Source: Halapricum hydrolyticum (GTDB lineage Archaea > Halobacteriota > Halobacteria > Halobacteriales > Haloarculaceae). Taken from it: DNA of 64,000 bases. Location: positions 1-64,000 of the forward strand of contig NZ_JAOPKC010000004.1 in NCBI RefSeq assembly GCF_025517535.1, in the 5' to 3' direction. How positions within the stretch are numbered: the first letter of the stretch is position 1; each line of letters begins with the position of its first letter. This document shows, in pieces, positions 53,585 to 62,391 of this stretch. The position numbers and the translations under genes were made by a program. Under the pieces are notes generated by a model that was not told where the DNA came from, did no database searches, and saw only the letters and a program-made list of their open reading frames with translations.

Positions 53585-55482
53585 TCTCCCTCCGCGAGAA
53601 CTGGCGGATCGTGATGCTCGTGGTCTTCCTGCTGGCCAGCGCGCTCGTGCTGGTCGGGCCTGTCGGCCAGAGCGATCCCGGCACGCAGACGGAATTCGTC
53701 GAATTGACAGGTGACGACAAACAGCTCACGCTCGAACAGAGCACGATCACGCTCGACAATACGACCGTCGAGACGACCAACGAGTCGACGGACACGATCG
53801 TCGCGTCCGACGCCGACATCGAGGTCGAAGGCGAGGTGGCCGAGCGCACGAACTCATCGGCACGGGTCATCAACGGCTCGCTGACGATCACCGGCGGGAC
53901 GGTCGTCACCCCCGAGAACACGACGGACATCACGGCGACCGAGCGATCGATCGCTATCGGCGGCGAGACCACCCTCCACGCGGAGAATTCGAACGTGACG
54001 CTCGCGCTCGAACGCCGGGCTGACGCCGGACTGACGAACCTCCAGTACGGGTTCGATCTCTCCGGCGGGACGCGCATCCGGGCGCCGCTTGCTGGCATGC
54101 ACGCGACCGATCTGGACTTCGACCAGAACCAGTCGGCCGAACTCAACAGACAACTCGCCGAACAACTCGGCGTCGAACCGATCGACGTCCGCGTTCGAAG
54201 CGGGACGATCGAGGTCTTCAGCCAAGACGTCACCAGGGAGGAGTTCGCGAGCGCGCTTCAGGCGTCTGGCTTCGACGCAACTGAAGACGACATCAACGAC
54301 GGTGTCACGGCCGCGACCCGGGAGAACGTGGTCGAGATCCTGCAGAGCAAGATCGACCGGACCGGGCTGGCCGGCGGTACGGTGACAACTGTCGGCGACG
54401 GGTTCGTCGTCGTCGAGGTGCCCAACGCCGAGATTGACGAGGTCCGGGACATCGTGACCGATCGTGGCGTCGTCCGCATCGTCGCCGAAGTCCGCGAGCC
54501 AGGGGCCAATTCGACGACGAACACCACGGTCATCACCGGTGACGACATCGCCAGTACGGGACAGATCGGCCAGCGAACCAGCCCCAGCGGCGAGGTAACT
54601 GGCTGGGAAGCGCCCGTCACGCTCACCGAGGAGGGAGCCCAGCAGTTCCAGCAGCAGATGCAAGAGCTCGGGTTCACAAGCGCCACCGGAATCGGGAACT
54701 GTGATCGAACCGGCGGCCCCGGTTCGGAACGGCAGGGCAGTTACTGTCTGTTGACGACGCTGGACGGCGAACTGGTCCGGTCGAACGGCATGGGCGAGGA
54801 CCTCGGTACCGAGTTAGGTGCCAACGAGAACTGGCCTACCGAGGACCCCACGTTCACCATCGGTGCCTCGAGCGCCGCGCAGGCCGAGGAGATCAAGATC
54901 AGCCTCGAGGTCGGGTCGCTGCCGACGAACCTCGACCTCTCCGAGGACGCGGAGAACGACGTCTCCTACATCCAGCCCAGCCTCGCCGAGGAGTTCAAGT
55001 CGCTGTCGCTGATTACCGGCCTGCTCGCCTGGTTCGCCGTCGCCGGGATGGTCTTCCTCCGGTACAACAAGGTCCGGGTCGCGATCCCGATGATCTTCAC
55101 CGCGATCGCGGAGGTGTTCATCCTGCTCGGGTTCGCGGCCGTCTCCGGGCTCGCGCTGGACCTGTCGCACATCGCCGGCCTGATCGCGGTGATCGGGACC
55201 GGGGTCGACGACCTGATCATCATCGCCGACGAGATCCTCCAGCAGGGCGAGGTTGCCACGGGACGGGTCTTCCAGAACCGCTTCCGGAAGGCCTTCTGGG
55301 TCATCGGCGCTGCAGCCGTGACGACCATCATCGCGATGAGCCCACTGACCTTCCTGTCGGTCGGTGACCTGTTCGGGTTCGCCATCGTCACCATCGTCGG
55401 CGTGCTCATTGGCGTGCTCATCACCCGTCCGGCCTACGGTGACATCCTGCGCAACCTCGTGCTGAGCGAGGATCAACGATAG
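53581..55482 (+). CDS. secD: Protein-export membrane protein SecD
   Basis: A 633-aa SecD. LQYGFDLSGGTRI (about residue 156) is the D1 motif, a large outer domain follows with VVVEVPNAEI, and the C terminus has six helices with GTGVDDLIIIADEIL (D4). ATG at 53581 overlaps the secF stop (ATGA); an upstream start at 53554 lies inside secF and is less likely. The archaeal order secF-secD is normal. Confidence 0.92.
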   Translation: MISLRENWRIVMLVVFLLASALVLVGPVGQSDPGTQTEFVELTGDDKQLTLEQSTITLDNTTVETTNESTDTIVASDADIEVEGEVAERTNSSARVINGSLTITGGTVVTPENTTDITATERSIAIGGETTLHAENSNVTLALERRADAGLTNLQYGFDLSGGTRIRAPLAGMHATDLDFDQNQSAELNRQLAEQLGVEPIDVRVRSGTIEVFSQDVTREEFASALQASGFDATEDDINDGVTAATRENVVEILQSKIDRTGLAGGTVTTVGDGFVVVEVPNAEIDEVRDIVTDRGVVRIVAEVREPGANSTTNTTVITGDDIASTGQIGQRTSPSGEVTGWEAPVTLTEEGAQQFQQQMQELGFTSATGIGNCDRTGGPGSERQGSYCLLTTLDGELVRSNGMGEDLGTELGANENWPTEDPTFTIGASSAAQAEEIKISLEVGSLPTNLDLSEDAENDVSYIQPSLAEEFKSLSLITGLLAWFAVAGMVFLRYNKVRVAIPMIFTAIAEVFILLGFAAVSGLALDLSHIAGLIAVIGTGVDDLIIIADEILQQGEVATGRVFQNRFRKAFWVIGAAAVTTIIAMSPLTFLSVGDLFGFAIVTIVGVLIGVLITRPAYGDILRNLVLSEDQR

Positions 55483-55528
55483 GCGGTCGAGGGCTACCGT
55501 TTTCTTCCGTCGGCTCGTACACGCGTCT

Positions 55529-55690
55529 ATGAGCGAGGAGTTCTATTGTGATACCTGCGAGCGATCGGTCGCACGCGAGGACGCCATCCGGACGGAGACG
55601 ATGGCCGATCTCGACCCCGACAAGTGGCAGGTGCTGTGCTGTCCGAACTGCGGCAACCGCCTGAAAACTGTCTTCGTCGGCGACGAGTGA
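55529..55690 (+). CDS. Small zinc-ribbon protein
   Basis: A 53-aa protein with two CxxC pairs: YCDTC near residue 7 and CCPNC near 37, so it binds one zinc. Small CxxC proteins of this size are common in haloarchaea and often regulatory, but their targets are mostly unknown. It starts with ATG 46 bp after secD. Confidence 0.65.
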   Translation: MSEEFYCDTCERSVAREDAIRTETMADLDPDKWQVLCCPNCGNRLKTVFVGDE

Positions 55691-55746
55691 TAGCGCTGCC
55701 CTGCGCGGGGTCGTCCGCTCGTCCATTCGGATCCGCTCGCCACTCA

Positions 55747-55766
55747 CGGGTCGCTACCGCTCCCCG
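55747..55766 (-). repeat. Short dispersed intergenic repeat, copy 2 (inverted)
   Basis: The exact reverse complement of the 20-bp unit at 52624-52643, with five further bases matching except one. It sits downstream of the small zinc-ribbon gene, before the L1 operon. Confidence 0.6.
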
Positions 55767-55815
55767 TTCGTGCATTCGGAGGCGCTCACATTCGTTCGCG
55801 CCTCCCGTTCGACGG

Positions 55816-55822
55816 CTTTAAG
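55816..55822 (+). promoter_or_regulatory. TATA box of the L1-L10-L12 operon
   Basis: CTTTAAG lies about 92 bp before the L1 ATG. This predicts an untranslated leader of about 65-70 nt, unlike most genes here. Confidence 0.5.
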
Positions 55823-55874
55823 TTTCGCATCGGCCTCTGACCGTACGAGACAGGCATCCGCCTGTTTCACTGAC

Positions 55875-55901
55875 CCGTAGAAGCCATCTGGCGCACTACG
55901 G
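55875..55901 (+). promoter_or_regulatory. Leader hairpin, probable L1 autoregulatory site
   Basis: CCGTAG pairs with CTACGG around AAGCCATCTGGCGCA, which holds an inner GCC/GGC stem and an asymmetric internal loop. It resembles the L1 site of 23S rRNA and overlaps the ribosome-binding site GGAGGTGA (55900-55907). L1 repression by a leader mimic is established for haloarchaeal L1 operons. Confidence 0.6.
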
Positions 55902-55910
55902 AGGTGAACA

Positions 55911-56549
55911 ATGGCAGATCAGGAAATAGAGAACGCAGTCTCTCGCGCACTCGAGGAGGCACCTGACCGGAATTTCCGGGAAACGGTGGACCTCGCGATT
56001 AACTTGCGCGATCTTGACCTCAACGATCCGTCGAACCGTGTAGACGAAGGTGTCGTCCTGCCGGAGGGGACCGGCCAGGAAACGACAATTGTCGTCTTTG
56101 CCGAGGGAGAAACCGCTATGCTGGCAGAAGACGTCGCCGATGACGTCCTCGATGGCAACGACCTCGAAGACCTGGGCGACGACGATGACCGGGCCAAGGA
56201 TCTCGCCGAGGACACCGACTTCTTCATCGCGGAAGCGTCCATGATGCAGGACATCGGTCGATACCTCGGGACGATTCTCGGGCCGCGCGGGAAGATGCCC
56301 GAACCGCTCCAGCCGGACGACGATGTCGTCGAAACCGTCAACCGCATGAAGAACACGGTCCAGCTTCGCAGCGGCGAGCGGCGGACCTTCCACACCCGCG
56401 TGGGTGCCGAAGACATGTCCGCCGAGGAGATCGCCGACAACATCGACGTCATCCTGCGCCGTCTCCACGCCAACCTCGAGAAGGGGCCGCTGAACGTGGA
56501 TTCGGTGTTCGTGAAGACGACGATGGGGCCGGCCGTGGAGGTGGCCTAA
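55911..56549 (+). CDS. rpl1: 50S ribosomal protein L1
   Basis: A 212-aa L1 with DRNFRETVDLAINLRDLDL near the N terminus and GPRGKMPEPLQPDDDV in the middle. Binds the L1 stalk of 23S rRNA and probably its own leader. First gene of L1-L10-L12, 1 bp from L10. An SD sequence precedes the ATG. Confidence 0.95.
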   Translation: MADQEIENAVSRALEEAPDRNFRETVDLAINLRDLDLNDPSNRVDEGVVLPEGTGQETTIVVFAEGETAMLAEDVADDVLDGNDLEDLGDDDDRAKDLAEDTDFFIAEASMMQDIGRYLGTILGPRGKMPEPLQPDDDVVETVNRMKNTVQLRSGERRTFHTRVGAEDMSAEEIADNIDVILRRLHANLEKGPLNVDSVFVKTTMGPAVEVA

Positions 56550-56550
56550 C

Positions 56551-57591
56551 ATGAGCGCCGAATCCCAGCGCAAGACCGAACACATTCCCGAGTGGAAGCG
56601 CGAGGAGATCGACGATCTCGTCGCCACGCTCGAGTCCTACGACAGCGTCGGCATCGTCGACCTGACCGGCATTCCGAGCCAGCAACTGCAGGACATGCGC
56701 CGTGACCTGTACGGCACGGCCGAACTGCGCGTCAGCCGCAACACGCTGCTGGTCCGCGCCCTGGAAGAGGTCGACGAAGGCTTTGAGCAACTGACCGAGT
56801 ACATCTCGGGCCACGTCGGGCTCATTGGCACGAACGACAACCCCTTCGGGCTGTACAGGCAACTGGAAGCCTCCAAGACTTCTGCCCCGATCAACGCGGG
56901 CGAGGTCGCGCCCAACGACATCGTCATCCCTGAAGGTGACACGGGCGTCGACCCGGGGCCGTTCGTCGGTGAACTCCAGTCGATCGGTGCGAACGCACGC
57001 ATCCAGGAGGGCTCCATCCAGGTTGTGGAGGACAGCAAGGTCCTCGACGCCGGGGAGGAAGTCTCCGCGGACATGGCCAACGTCCTCTCCGAACTCGGTA
57101 TCGAGCCCAAGGAAGTCGGACTGGACCTGCGTGCCGTCTTCTCGGATGGCGTGCTCTTCGAACCCGAAGACCTCGCGCTCGACGCCGACGAGTACCGCTC
57201 GGACGTCGAGACGGCCGCCGCGCGCGCCCGGAACCTGGCGATCAACGCCTCGTTCCCGACCGCACAGACCCTGCCGGCACAGCTCGGCAAGGCCAGCGGC
57301 GAGGCCAAGAACCTCGCGATCCACGCCTCTATCGAGAACGAGGACGTCATGCCGGACCTCCTCAGCAAGGCCGACGGCCAGGTCCGGGCGCTTGCCGCCC
57401 AGATCGACGATCAAGAGGCGCTTCCCGAGGAACTGCGTGACCTCGAACAGCCGGAAACCGAATCGAGCGACGAACAGACCGACGACGAATCCGAGGACGC
57501 CGACGCCGAAGAAGAAGCCGACGACGCCGACGAGGAAGACGAAGACGACGACGGCGGCGACGCAGGCGCAGCACTCGGTGACATGTTCTAA
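56551..57591 (+). CDS. rpl10: 50S ribosomal protein L10 (P0)
   Basis: A 346-aa archaeal L10/P0: VGIVDLTGIPSQQLQDMRRD, then AELRVSRNTLL, an insertion domain and an acidic, disordered tail ending DAGAALGDMF, shared in style with L12. It anchors the L12 stalk. Confidence 0.95.
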   Translation: MSAESQRKTEHIPEWKREEIDDLVATLESYDSVGIVDLTGIPSQQLQDMRRDLYGTAELRVSRNTLLVRALEEVDEGFEQLTEYISGHVGLIGTNDNPFGLYRQLEASKTSAPINAGEVAPNDIVIPEGDTGVDPGPFVGELQSIGANARIQEGSIQVVEDSKVLDAGEEVSADMANVLSELGIEPKEVGLDLRAVFSDGVLFEPEDLALDADEYRSDVETAAARARNLAINASFPTAQTLPAQLGKASGEAKNLAIHASIENEDVMPDLLSKADGQVRALAAQIDDQEALPEELRDLEQPETESSDEQTDDESEDADAEEEADDADEEDEDDDGGDAGAALGDMF

Positions 57592-57606
57592 CACAAGGTG
57601 ACAACA

Positions 57607-57939
57607 ATGGAATACGTATACGCAGCACTCATCCTGAACGAATCGGGCGAAGAGATCAACGAAGAGAACCTCACGGACGTCCTTGAGGCCGCGGGCGTCG
57701 ACGTCGAAGAGTCCCGCGTCAAGGCACTCATCGCCGCGCTCGAGGACGTCGACATCGACGAGGCCGTCGAGCAGGCCGCTGCCGTCCCCGCGACGGGCGG
57801 CGCCACGACGACCGACGAGGCCGAGCCCGCCGACGAAGGCGGCGACGAAGCCGACGAGGAAGAGGCCGCCGACGAAGACGAGGAAGACGACGAGGACGAA
57901 GAGGCCAGCGGCGAAGGTCTCGGCGAACTCTTCGGCTAA
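57607..57939 (+). CDS. rpl12: 50S ribosomal protein L12 (P1)
   Basis: A 110-aa archaeal P1-type stalk protein: MEYVYAALILNESGEEIN, a helical N domain and an acidic hinge, ending GEGLGELFG. ATG at 57607 gives the conserved opening; an upstream ACG/ATG region does not. It recruits translation GTPases. Confidence 0.95.
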   Translation: MEYVYAALILNESGEEINEENLTDVLEAAGVDVEESRVKALIAALEDVDIDEAVEQAAAVPATGGATTTDEAEPADEGGDEADEEEAADEDEEDDEDEEASGEGLGELFG

Positions 57940-58044
57940 CTGTCGCGAACCACCGTTCGTTTCTTTCGACGCCGACCGCGTAGCGGCGCGACTGTCGAGC
58001 GTTGCGTTTTCATACGATCGTCCGGCTGTCGAACCCGACCGCGG

Positions 58045-58051
58045 GTTTATC
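58045..58051 (+). promoter_or_regulatory. TATA box, leaderless promoter of the TctA-like gene
   Basis: GTTTATC is centred 30 bp before the ATG at 58078. Confidence 0.45.
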
Positions 58052-58077
58052 AGCGAACCCGAAGGAAGCGTGGCCCG

Positions 58078-59313
58078 ATGGAGGCTGCCGGAGTCAGATT
58101 CGTGGTCGATCCGGGAGCGACCGCGCTGGTACTCGTCTACGTCGGGAGCGGGATCTGCCTCGGGACGGTCAGCGGGCTCACGCCCGGGTTGCACGCCAAC
58201 ACGTTCGCGCTGTTGCTCGCGTCGCTGGCGTCTGCGGTTCCGGGGCCACCGCAGTACGTCGCGGCCGCGATGCTCTCGGCGGGGATCGTCCACACGTTTC
58301 TGGACATCGTGCCGTCGCTGGCGCTGGGCGTGCCCGATCCGGCGATGGCCGCGAGCGCCCTCCCGGGCCACGAACTCGTCCTCGCCGGACGGGGCCGCGA
58401 GGCGCTGCGACTCTCGGCGCTGGGCAGCGCCCTGGCCGTGCTCGCGACGGTTCCGCTGGCGATCCCGCTCACGAGGGCGATGCGCGCCGGGATGCCGTGG
58501 CTCGACGCCCACATGTCGATCGTGCTCACGGCCGTCGTCGCCGTGCTGATCATGTCCGAGCCGGATCGCCCGGCACGGCTCGGCGCGGCCCTCGCTTTCG
58601 CAGCGAGTGCGGCACTCGGGTTCGCGACCCTGGATATGCCTGTCGGCGGCGTCGTCCCCGTCGGGAACACGCTCCCCCCGCTATTTGCCGGCCTGTTCGG
58701 CGCGCCGATCCTGCTGGACTCGATCGGCGGCGCGGGCGTCCCGCCTCAGGACGAGCCGGTCGCGTTGACGACTCGCTGGCTGGTCGTCGGCCTGGCCGGA
58801 ATGGGTGCGCTGGCAGGCGCTGTCGTCGGCTTCTTACCGGGCGTCTCCAGTGCGATCGCGGCGACGATGGTCCTGCTCGCAGTGCCGCGAACCCGTGGTG
58901 CCCGCGGGTTCGTCGTCGCGACCAGTGGCGTCAACACGGCGACGGCGATCTTCGCGCTCGTGGCGTTCGTCACCTTCGGCTCGACCCGTACGGGCGTCGT
59001 CGTCGCCGTCGAGTCGGTCAACGCTCCGCAGTCGCTGGCGCTGTGGCTGCTCGCGATCGCCGTTGCGTCGCTGGTCGGATTCGTGCTCGTGATCGTCGTC
59101 GGTGATCGCTATCTCCGGATCGTTGGCCGACTCGACAACACGCGACTGTCGATCGGCGTCCTCGGCCTGCTGGTCGCGTTGCTCTGGCTGCTGAGCGGTC
59201 TCGTGGGCGTGGGGGTCTTCTTCGCCGCGACGCTGGTCGGCCTGCTCCCGCCGCGCGTCGGCGCCCGGCGCGTCTCGCTAATGGGGGTGTTGCTCGGGCC
59301 GCTGATCCTCTAG
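58078..59313 (+). CDS. TctA/DUF112-type membrane permease
   Basis: A 411-aa protein with ten or more membrane helices, recognised by GLTPGLHANTFALLL near residue 34, SAGIVHTFLDIVPSLALGVP near 63 and GFLPGVSSAIAA near 257. The family includes the permease of tripartite tricarboxylate transporters; archaeal members usually lack the partner genes, as here, so the substrate is unknown. Overlaps the convergent corA gene by 4 bp. Confidence 0.8.
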   Translation: MEAAGVRFVVDPGATALVLVYVGSGICLGTVSGLTPGLHANTFALLLASLASAVPGPPQYVAAAMLSAGIVHTFLDIVPSLALGVPDPAMAASALPGHELVLAGRGREALRLSALGSALAVLATVPLAIPLTRAMRAGMPWLDAHMSIVLTAVVAVLIMSEPDRPARLGAALAFAASAALGFATLDMPVGGVVPVGNTLPPLFAGLFGAPILLDSIGGAGVPPQDEPVALTTRWLVVGLAGMGALAGAVVGFLPGVSSAIAATMVLLAVPRTRGARGFVVATSGVNTATAIFALVAFVTFGSTRTGVVVAVESVNAPQSLALWLLAIAVASLVGFVLVIVVGDRYLRIVGRLDNTRLSIGVLGLLVALLWLLSGLVGVGVFFAATLVGLLPPRVGARRVSLMGVLLGPLIL

Positions 59314-60275
59314 ATGTACCCTCGATCGCGGAAGAACACGAGCATCCCGACGGCGATAGCGGCCATCACTGCTAGTACAGCCGGATATCCCCACTGCCAG
59401 GTCAACTCGGGCATCCATTCGAAGTTCATACCGTAGACCCCGGCGACGAACGTCAGCGGGATGAAGACCGTTGCGACGACCGTCAGGACCTTCATGACCT
59501 CGTTGGTCGATTGAGAAACGCTATTGAGGTAGATGTCCCGCGCACCGCTGACCAGATCGCGGTAGGTCTCGGTCAGATCGACCAGTTGAACGAGGTGGTC
59601 GTGGACGCTACGGAAGTACTTCTCGGTGGATTCGTCGACCAGTCGGGGGTCACCCCGGGCGAGCGTACCGACTGCCTCGCGGGCGGGCCAGAGCAGTTTT
59701 CGAAAGGAGAGCAACTCCCGACGGACACCGTTGATCTCGTCGAGCACGTCCAGTTGCGTCGATGCGATTACGTCGTCCTCGATCGATTCGATCTTGGTTT
59801 CGATGCCGTCGAGCACGTCGAAGTACTGGTCGACGAGCACGTCGACGATCCGGTAGGCGGTGAAGTCTGCGCCGCGTTCGAGCAGTCGCTCGTCGCCGGA
59901 CTCGACCGCAGCACGGACGCGACCGATCTCCGGTGCCGTTCCAGGCGTCATCGAGACGACCCAGTCGCTACCGAAGAACACCCCCACCGGAGCGGTATCG
60001 ATCTCCTCCTCGAAGCTCGTCTCGCCGCGGGTAAGACGGGCGGTCTTCAGCAGGACAAACACGAATCCCGGGAACTCCTCGACTTTCGCGCGGACGTTGC
60101 TGGTCACATCCTCGATTGCCAGCGGGTGCAGATCGAACGCCTCGCGGATTCGGTCGCGCTCCTCGCCAGTCATCTCCGTCGCATGGATCCAGGTCGTGCC
60201 CGTCGCGGCCCTGGCTGTCCTGAGGTCGTCGTAGGACTCGACGGTGCCGCTCTGATAGACGAGCGCGTCGATCAT
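59310..60275 (-). CDS. corA: CorA-type magnesium/cobalt transporter
   Basis: A 321-aa CorA. The cytoplasmic domain ends in a long helix, then two membrane helices follow with the signature YGMNFEWMPEL between them (about residues 285-294). The C-terminal FFRDRGYI is also typical. Forms a pentameric divalent metal channel. Confidence 0.92.
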   Translation of the reverse strand: MIDALVYQSGTVESYDDLRTARAATGTTWIHATEMTGEERDRIREAFDLHPLAIEDVTSNVRAKVEEFPGFVFVLLKTARLTRGETSFEEEIDTAPVGVFFGSDWVVSMTPGTAPEIGRVRAAVESGDERLLERGADFTAYRIVDVLVDQYFDVLDGIETKIESIEDDVIASTQLDVLDEINGVRRELLSFRKLLWPAREAVGTLARGDPRLVDESTEKYFRSVHDHLVQLVDLTETYRDLVSGARDIYLNSVSQSTNEVMKVLTVVATVFIPLTFVAGVYGMNFEWMPELTWQWGYPAVLAVMAAIAVGMLVFFRDRGYI

Positions 60276-60321
60276 GCTCGCAGGTCGCCGCCGAGCGAAA
60301 AAAGTCTGTGGGAGCGCGCTA

Positions 60322-61806
60322 TCACTCGATCCGCGCGACAGGCCCGTCGTCGGTGTCCTGGACCTCGACGCCCAGCGCCTCCAGTTCGTCCCGGAGCTCG
60401 TCGGCTCGCTCGTAGTTGCCGGTCGCCCGTTCCTGCTCGCGGATCGAAAGCACGAGATCGATCACGTCCTCGGCGAGTTCGACATCGCCGCCGTCGGCCC
60501 CACCCAGCGACAGGCCGAAGACGCCACCGGCGAATTCCTCGAGGGTCTCGATCGCCCGCCGGAGCCCGCGGTAGTCGTACTCGTCGGAGTCGTCGAGATG
60601 GGCGTTGACCGCCCCGACGAGATCGAGGAGCCCGGCCATCGCTCCACGGGTGTTGAAGTCGTCGTTCATCGCGGCCTCGAACTCCTCGCGGGCCGTCTCG
60701 ACCGCCGCGCGCAGGTCGGCGTCCTCGACTTTGGTCCGGGCGTCGACGCTATCGCAGGCCTCGACGGCACGCTCGTAGCCGCGTTCGAGGCGCTCGAATC
60801 GATCCTGTGCTTCCGAGATCGTCCCCTCGCTGTAGGTCGCCCGGCTGTGATAGGCTGTCGACAGCAGGAAGGTCCGGACCACGTCGACGCCGTACTCTTC
60901 GATGGCTTCCTCGACGGTCGCGAAGTTGCCCAGCGAGGAGGACATCTTCTCGTCGCTGGTCTCCAGCAGGCCGACGTGTAGCCAGTAGTTGGCGAAGGTC
61001 TGGCCGGTCGCGGCCTCGCTCTGGGCGATCTCGTTCTCGTGGTGGGGAAAGACCAGGTCCTGCCCGCCGACGTGGATGTCCAGTGTCTCGTCAAGATGGG
61101 TCATGCTCATCACCGAGCACTCGATGTGCCAGCCAGGACGGCCCTCACCCCACGGGGAGTCCCAGGTCTCCGCGGTCTCGCAGGCCTCTTCTGCGGGCGC
61201 AGCCTCGGGATGCTGGTGCTCGGTGATCTCCTCGGGCTCGACGCCGTCGGCCTTCCAGAGGGCGAAGTCCGTGGGGTTGCGCTTCTCGGCCTGTTCGTCC
61301 TCGTCGCCCTGGGCCTGCAACTCATCGAGGTCCTGGTTCGAGAGCTTGCCGTACTCGTCGAAGGCGGTCACGTCGAAGTAGACTGACCCGTTCGATTCGT
61401 AGGCGTAGCCCTTCTCGATCAAGGTTTCGACGAGATCGATGATCTCCGGGACGTGCTCGGAGACGCGCGGGTAGACCTCCGCCCGCCGGAGGTTGAGCTC
61501 CCGCATCGCACGGATGACTTCGCCGATATAGTGCTCGGCGACCTCGGATTCGCTCGATCCGTCCTCGCCGACCCGGGCGACGATCTTCTCGTTGACGTCG
61601 GTGAAGTTCTCGACGTGATGGACCGTATAGCCCAGCCAGGAGAGCCACCGATCCATCACGTCGACGTGGACCCACCCGCGGGCGTGACCCAGATGCGGCG
61701 GGTCCGAGACCGTCAGCCCGCAGTAGTACAACCGGACGGCGTCGGGATCCTCGGGTACGAACTCCTCGCGCTCGCCGGTCAGCGTGTTCGTCACGCGCAG
61801 CGTCAT
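60322..61806 (-). CDS. cysS: Cysteinyl-tRNA synthetase
   Basis: A 494-aa class I enzyme. The HIGH motif appears as HLGHAR near residue 37, the zinc/Cys site includes YYCGLTV and SVMSMTHL, and KMSKS appears as EKMSSSLGN near 275. A C-terminal helical domain follows. It charges tRNA-Cys. Slight acidic insertions (DEDEQAEKRN) are a halophile trait. Confidence 0.95.
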   Translation of the reverse strand: MTLRVTNTLTGEREEFVPEDPDAVRLYYCGLTVSDPPHLGHARGWVHVDVMDRWLSWLGYTVHHVENFTDVNEKIVARVGEDGSSESEVAEHYIGEVIRAMRELNLRRAEVYPRVSEHVPEIIDLVETLIEKGYAYESNGSVYFDVTAFDEYGKLSNQDLDELQAQGDEDEQAEKRNPTDFALWKADGVEPEEITEHQHPEAAPAEEACETAETWDSPWGEGRPGWHIECSVMSMTHLDETLDIHVGGQDLVFPHHENEIAQSEAATGQTFANYWLHVGLLETSDEKMSSSLGNFATVEEAIEEYGVDVVRTFLLSTAYHSRATYSEGTISEAQDRFERLERGYERAVEACDSVDARTKVEDADLRAAVETAREEFEAAMNDDFNTRGAMAGLLDLVGAVNAHLDDSDEYDYRGLRRAIETLEEFAGGVFGLSLGGADGGDVELAEDVIDLVLSIREQERATGNYERADELRDELEALGVEVQDTDDGPVARIE

Positions 61807-61873
61807 TGCCCGTCACTACGCGAGCCAGCGTTTCAATCCGTCGGAGTCCGCTCCCTCCCGTCGCTCCCTCCCG

Positions 61874-62347
61874 TCAGGTCTCGACGTGGCGTTCGAGCAA
61901 CCGGACGACGTCCGGCCCGTCCCGGCGGCCGACGACGAGCACGAGCGCGTCCGCACTGACTGCGGCGGCTTCGACTGGAATCTCGGACGCCGCACACTGG
62001 CCCAGCACAGTCCGGAGGAGATCGGGGCCGGCGTCGCCGGTCGCGACGACGGCCGTCGCGTCGCCGCCGTCGGCTGCGAGTGCCGTCTCGCCCACCACGA
62101 GCAGTGGGTCCTCGCCGTCCTCGACGGGGCCGACGCCGCTGTACATCGTCACGCGGAGTTCGCACGCGGCGTCTTCGCGTTCGGGCAGCTCCTCGGCATA
62201 GCGTCGCAGTGCCGCGGCGACGGCCTCGGTCTCGCCGACATCCAGAAACCGGGCGGCTGCAGAGTAATTGACGATCCCTGCACGCAACCCCTCGTAGACG
62301 AACGGGTGGTCCCGGACCGCCTGCCGGGTATCCGCAGCGAGTGACAT
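61874..62347 (-). CDS. Conserved haloarchaeal protein, unknown
   Basis: A 157-aa acidic protein (MSLAADTRQAVRDHPFVYEG...) with an alpha/beta pattern and a helix-turn-helix-like opening (GIVNYSAAARFLDVGETEAV). ATG at 62347 is chosen; the longer open frame upstream of it is out-of-frame noise inside the histidine-kinase gene. Function not known. Confidence 0.65.
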   Translation of the reverse strand: MSLAADTRQAVRDHPFVYEGLRAGIVNYSAAARFLDVGETEAVAAALRRYAEELPEREDAACELRVTMYSGVGPVEDGEDPLLVVGETALAADGGDATAVVATGDAGPDLLRTVLGQCAASEIPVEAAAVSADALVLVVGRRDGPDVVRLLERHVET

Positions 62348-62391
62348 ACCGGCGTCTCGGGCCGTCCGGTCAAAATACCCGCCGGTTCCCG

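Noticed and set aside
56449..58512. 687-aa minus-strand frame
   Set aside because: Antisense to rpl10 and rpl12; low-complexity text from the acidic coding strand.
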